Assembly: GCA_022708585.1 (NCBI GenBank)
Contig: JAKIYJ010000100.1
Span: forward strand, 1 to 5,819
DNA length: 5,819 bases
Source of the DNA: Bacteroidota bacterium
GTDB taxonomy: Bacteria > Bacteroidota > Bacteroidia > Bacteroidales > JAKIYJ01
Direction of reading: 5' to 3'
Under the pieces are notes generated by a model that had not been told where the DNA came from, searched no databases, and was given only the letters and a program-made list of their open reading frames with translations. Shown in pieces: positions 5,689-5,819 of the stretch. The position numbers and the translations under genes are program-made. How positions within the stretch are numbered: position 1 is the stretch's first letter; every line of letters starts with the position of its first letter.

Positions 5689-5819
5689 TGTATGTTATAA
5701 TTATAGATGATATTTTCTGGAAATTCATCAAATTCAGTTTTGTAGGGTTCAGTGGACTTGTAATTGATTTTGGATTAACTTATTTATGTAAAGAAATATT
5801 CAAAATTCAGAAATTTATT
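5688..5819 (+). CDS. GtrA-like membrane protein, N-terminal part (3' end outside window)
   Basis: ATG at 5688 shares its A with the TAA stop of the glycosyltransferase, and the frame stays open for 44 codons to the window edge. The segment KFIKFSFVGFSGLVIDFGLTYL (12-33) is the first transmembrane helix and signature of GtrA/DPMS-like proteins, typically about 130-150 residues with four membrane helices. They are associated with moving or flipping polyprenyl-phosphate-linked sugars for surface-polysaccharide modification. The next possible ATG (5692) is in another frame and closes after two codons, so 5688 is the best start. The 1-nt overlap indicates translational coupling with the glycosyltransferase. 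Only a third or so of the protein is visible, so the family call rests on this one helix and its F-x-x-V-G-x-S-G pattern. Confidence 0.72.
   Translation, partial: MYVIIIDDIFWKFIKFSFVGFSGLVIDFGLTYLCKEIFKIQKFI

Overview
The window is AT-rich and, as far as can be seen, coded entirely on the + strand. It looks like a chromosomal segment of a Bacteroidota member, probably an anaerobe. The reasons are the A/T-biased codon use, start codons without clear Shine-Dalgarno sequences, a sodium:solute symporter and a glycosyltransferase of types I associate with that phylum, and a WtpABC-type tungstate/molybdate importer, common in anaerobes that use W/Mo enzymes. The assignment is inference from sequence style; no rRNA or marker gene is present.

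Region 1 (1-2105) is the 3' part of an oxyanion ABC importer operon. It holds the C-terminal 85 residues of the periplasmic binding protein (wtpA-like), the complete permease (wtpB-like) and the complete ATPase (wtpC-like). The genes are 10 nt apart and then overlap by 14 nt, so they are very probably co-transcribed and translationally coupled. Region 2 (2123-3916) begins 17 nt after wtpC and encodes a 597-residue sodium:solute symporter (SSS), apparently in the same transcript.

Region 3 (3917-4587) is 671 bp without a credible gene, but it is highly structured. A 14-bp perfect inverted repeat (TTAATGGCTCTATT / AATAGAGCCATTAA) sits at the outer edges of a roughly 500-bp segment. It extends inward as imperfect terminal inverted repeats of about 34 bp, with TTAA outside both ends like a target-site duplication. 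Inside are a 13-bp-stem REP-like hairpin, a 14-bp-stem palindrome, and a locally GC-richer nested palindrome of about 150 bp. This looks like a non-autonomous (MITE-like) element, possibly composite, and is the least ordinary part of the window.

Region 4 (4588-5819) starts a second operon: a 366-residue MurG/GT28-like glycosyltransferase whose stop codon overlaps (TAATG) the ATG of a GtrA-like membrane protein that runs off the end. Together they suggest lipid-linked sugar or cell-surface glycan metabolism, unrelated to the oxyanion importer upstream.
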